This document shows positions 14,013 to 16,208 of a stretch of DNA of 16,208 bases, one piece after another. The stretch comes from Ruminococcaceae bacterium UBA1448 (lineage in GTDB: Bacteria > Bacillota > Clostridia > Oscillospirales > Ruminococcaceae), in NCBI GenBank assembly GCA_002329405.1, contig DCTE01000226.1, positions 27,592-43,799 on the forward strand, read 5' to 3'. Both the position numbers and the translations under genes were made by a program. The notes below the pieces were generated by a model, which made no database searches, was not told where the DNA came from, and worked only from the letters and a program-made list of their open reading frames with translations. The first letter of the stretch is position 1; the number at the start of each line of letters is the position of its first letter.

Positions 14013-16208
14013 TCAGTTAGAAGCGACATTGGTCAGGTTCAAATGGTTGATCTTCCGCAGCGCATACAGATTGACCGCTATCGCAAACACCCCACCAATA
14101 ATGCAAGATATCAGACAAGCGATCAGACTCGGTGTACGGATATAGCACTGAGCGCCCATTTCAATCGTCCGTATAGCCACATAGCCAAGCCCAATACCGG
14201 TCAAACAGCCGAGCAGCAACCCTGATACTGTCAGAACAATGTTGTCCTTATAAACATACGCCTTAGTTTGTTTGAGAGTATATCCATTAACCCGCATGAC
14301 CGCCAGTTCTCTTGCCTTACGGTCAATATACATCGAAATCTGGTTGAGCAGCACCAACACTGACATGACTGCCGACAAAATAGTGCAGATGATGATAACC
14401 CGTGTCAACGATAAAGCGACTTCCATATATTCGCTGTTGTCCCGCAAAAAGAGATAACCGTCCATCTGCTCTGCCTGTTCATCAAAACTGCTAACGTCTC
14501 CTTTGATCAGGAGTACGCAGGAATCGGTCTCGTCATCCATCACCGACTGGTAATAAGTATCGCTGGTGACAATCATATGGTAAGGAAGGAAATGCGCCAT
14601 CACACCGGCAACAGTTGCATCATGAATATGGCCATTTTCATCCATCAACTGGATTACACTACCGACCGACAGGTCCATATTTTCTGCTGCTTTTTGAGAA
14701 ATCAAAACGCCATCCTCCGGTAGCTGCAAAACCTCACCGTTATCGACACTTTCTATACGCATATACTCAGACAACGCGCTATCATCCGATGCCGCAATAA
14801 CATGGGCAGTTTCCCAGTTTCCTCCTTCAACCCTGAAATTTTTCAGTTTATCCTGTACGAGCGTATAGGTAACGCCATGATCATCCAACAGTTGGACGAA
14901 ATCGTTGATATTTCCTGTTTCGCTGTCGACTGCTAGCCGGTAGTCATAAAAGGTATACTGGTCAAACTGAACTTTTGGCGCATTCTCAATTCCAAGTTTC
15001 ATAGTAAAGCAGGAGACCAGCAGTGAAGTACAGCCAATGATACCAATGATCGTAGTCGCCATTCGTCCTTTATCATTCAGAACATTCTTAATCATTGTCC
15101 GAGAATACAGGTTCATTTTACGATAAAGACCCCAGCTTTCAAAGAATAGCCGCTTACCGCGAGTAGGGATTTCCCCTCTCAGCAGCTCGGTTGCGGGCTC
15201 TTTGATCAGTTTAGTACAAGAGAAGTAGGTCGCTGCCAAAAAGACACCAAGGCAAATAACCGCAGAGATTGCGGCAGTTGGCAGAGTAAAAGCAATCGGA
15301 ACTTCCCCGATCAAGAATTTGGGGACAAAGATTCCCAAAGCCAACAATTCAACAATTACAATACTCAGCAACCAGCCAATCAGGATACCCAAAATCGAAC
15401 AGAAAACATTATACAAAGTGTAATGACGAAGAATTTCCTTCGCAGTAAAACCGAGTGCCTTCTGAGCACCAATCAGCACCCGCTGTTCCCGGATGACACG
15501 GGTAATCGCAGCAAAGCTGATGACCACTGCGACCAGCAGGAAGATAAAAGACATAACATAACTCAGACCAAAAACCGCATCGACAATCGTACGAATACCG
15601 CGGATATCTCCTACATTACTCCGACCTGACAGAATCCAATCTTCCAACTGTAAATCTGCTGCTTCTGCCTCTGCGTCCGCAAATTCCTGCTGAGCATCTG
15701 CCAGTTCCGCCTTTGCGTCAGCAAGGTCTTGCTCACTGTCAGCATACTCGACTTTGGCGTCAGTCAGTTCCTGCTCACCGTCGGCAACTTCCTGTCTGGC
15801 GTCTTCCAGTTGCTGTTCAGCAGATGCAATCTTATTGCGCGCCGACTGCAAGGCACTTGCCGAAGCTTGCAGCTGCTGGTTGGCGGAAGCAAGCTGAGAC
15901 TCGCCCGCCTGATATTCTTGGATTGCCGATTTGAGCGGTGCGCCTGCTTCACCGTAGTTTTCCAGTGCCGCCAGTGCCTGGTCAAGGTCGGTGCCCAGTC
16001 CCAGTGCAGTCAGCTGGCTGTTCAGTTCTGTGCGGGCGGCATCCAATTTGGATTTCTGCTGGTTGTACTGCCGCTGTGCGGAAGAATACTGCGATTCCTT
16101 AGAAGCCAATTCAGCTTTGGCATCTTCCAGTTCCTTCTCCCCATCGGCGATTTCTGCCCGGGCGTCAGCGAGCTTCTGTTCATTGTCGGCAATTTCCGTA
16201 CGGGCGTC
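14013..16208 (-). CDS. FtsX-family ABC transporter permease with coiled-coil domain (5' end outside window)
   Basis: 731 codons are visible and the frame stays open to the window edge, so the N-terminus is missing. Visible residues 1-190 form a charged Ala/Glu/Asp-rich coiled coil built of 14-residue units. A first membrane block begins near residue 213 (VMSFIFLLVAVVISF) and includes the FtsX-type segment REQRVLIGAQKALGFT. A MacB-like extracytoplasmic region then precedes the C-terminal membrane block with the second FtsX segment (DRKARELAVMRVNGYTLKQT). This duplicated FtsX core with a long extracellular coil is typical of large Firmicute MacB/FtsX-type permeases, which move no small solute and often act mechanically on envelope factors or export peptides and lipids. 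A partner ATPase would be expected just upstream, beyond the window. A TTG at 16109 is not the start, because the coil continues above it without a break. It heads the visible part of the five-gene cluster. Confidence 0.88.
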   Translation of the reverse strand, partial: DARTEIADNEQKLADARAEIADGEKELEDAKAELASKESQYSSAQRQYNQQKSKLDAARTELNSQLTALGLGTDLDQALAALENYGEAGAPLKSAIQEYQAGESQLASANQQLQASASALQSARNKIASAEQQLEDARQEVADGEQELTDAKVEYADSEQDLADAKAELADAQQEFADAEAEAADLQLEDWILSGRSNVGDIRGIRTIVDAVFGLSYVMSFIFLLVAVVISFAAITRVIREQRVLIGAQKALGFTAKEILRHYTLYNVFCSILGILIGWLLSIVIVELLALGIFVPKFLIGEVPIAFTLPTAAISAVICLGVFLAATYFSCTKLIKEPATELLRGEIPTRGKRLFFESWGLYRKMNLYSRTMIKNVLNDKGRMATTIIGIIGCTSLLVSCFTMKLGIENAPKVQFDQYTFYDYRLAVDSETGNINDFVQLLDDHGVTYTLVQDKLKNFRVEGGNWETAHVIAASDDSALSEYMRIESVDNGEVLQLPEDGVLISQKAAENMDLSVGSVIQLMDENGHIHDATVAGVMAHFLPYHMIVTSDTYYQSVMDDETDSCVLLIKGDVSSFDEQAEQMDGYLFLRDNSEYMEVALSLTRVIIICTILSAVMSVLVLLNQISMYIDRKARELAVMRVNGYTLKQTKAYVYKDNIVLTVSGLLLGCLTGIGLGYVAIRTIEMGAQCYIRTPSLIACLISCIIGGVFAIAVNLYALRKINHLNLTNVASN
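15636..15803 (-). repeat. Four tandem 14-residue coiled-coil units
   Basis: Four consecutive 42-base units encode DARQEVADGEQELT, DAKVEYADSEQDLA, DAKAELADAQQEFA and the degenerate DAEAEAADLQLEDW. Each unit is two heptads long. They end the coil just before the first membrane block of the ABC permease. Confidence 0.85.
16083..16208 (-). repeat. Further 14-residue coiled-coil units at the window edge
   Basis: Three units (DARTEIADNEQKLA, DARAEIADGEKELE and the weaker DAKAELASKESQYS) run to the edge of the window and are of the same 14-residue type as those at 15636-15803. The array therefore continues outside the window. The segment between the two arrays, including LTALGLGTDLDQALAALE, is less regular and may form the hinge of a hairpin-shaped coil. 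Confidence 0.8.

Noticed and set aside
16107..16109. TTG at 16109 as the start of the ABC permease
   Set aside because: The same frame continues to the window edge with the same 14-residue coiled-coil repeats, so this is an internal Leu codon.

Overview
The window looks like chromosomal DNA of a Gram-positive, mid-GC Clostridia-type bacterium, probably an Oscillospiraceae/Ruminococcaceae-like gut commensal. Supporting signs are AGGAGG-type ribosome binding sites before most genes, consensus sigma-A promoters, a lipoprotein-type binding protein, LplB/LplC-class sugar permeases, a membrane-anchored AraC regulator of the YesS/YtdP type and a secreted protein with 20-residue cell-wall-binding repeats. 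The taxon is inferred from gene families only.

Region A (1-8360) is a carbohydrate uptake and use locus built around a divergent promoter region. On the minus strand a promoter at 3735-3763 drives a solute-binding lipoprotein and two permeases (3622 to 90), ending at a strong hairpin at 30-65. The binding-protein leader holds two overlapping hairpins that could form an attenuator, and another hairpin lies between the binding-protein and first permease genes. No ATPase is present, as is usual for this transporter class, which commonly borrows a shared MsmX-type ATPase. On the plus strand a perfect TTGACA-17-TATAAT promoter (4235-4263) precedes a 703-residue transmembrane AraC-type regulator and then a GH13 alpha-glucosidase. 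The likely logic is that the regulator senses an extracellular sugar signal and controls the divergent transporter, while the cytoplasmic glucosidase hydrolyses the imported alpha-glucoside. The substrate itself cannot be read from the sequence.

A 15-bp near-symmetric terminator at 8324-8360 separates the two regions and can serve both converging units.

Region B (8395-16208) is one tightly packed minus-strand gene cluster, in transcription order: an FtsX-type ABC permease with a long periplasm-side-style coiled coil (5' end outside the window), an MBL-fold hydrolase, a secreted FecR-domain protein with a SSEP linker and an Asn/Gly-rich C-terminal region, a CHASE2-class III adenylate cyclase, and a secreted NHL beta-propeller with cell-wall-binding repeats. 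Gaps are 38, -4, 24 and 16 bases. The cyclase keeps every catalytic residue I checked. Together the genes look like an envelope-sensing cyclic-nucleotide module with a possible MBL phosphodiesterase. This is the most interesting part of the window, because class III cyclases are sparse in Clostridia and the combination is, to my knowledge, not a described system.
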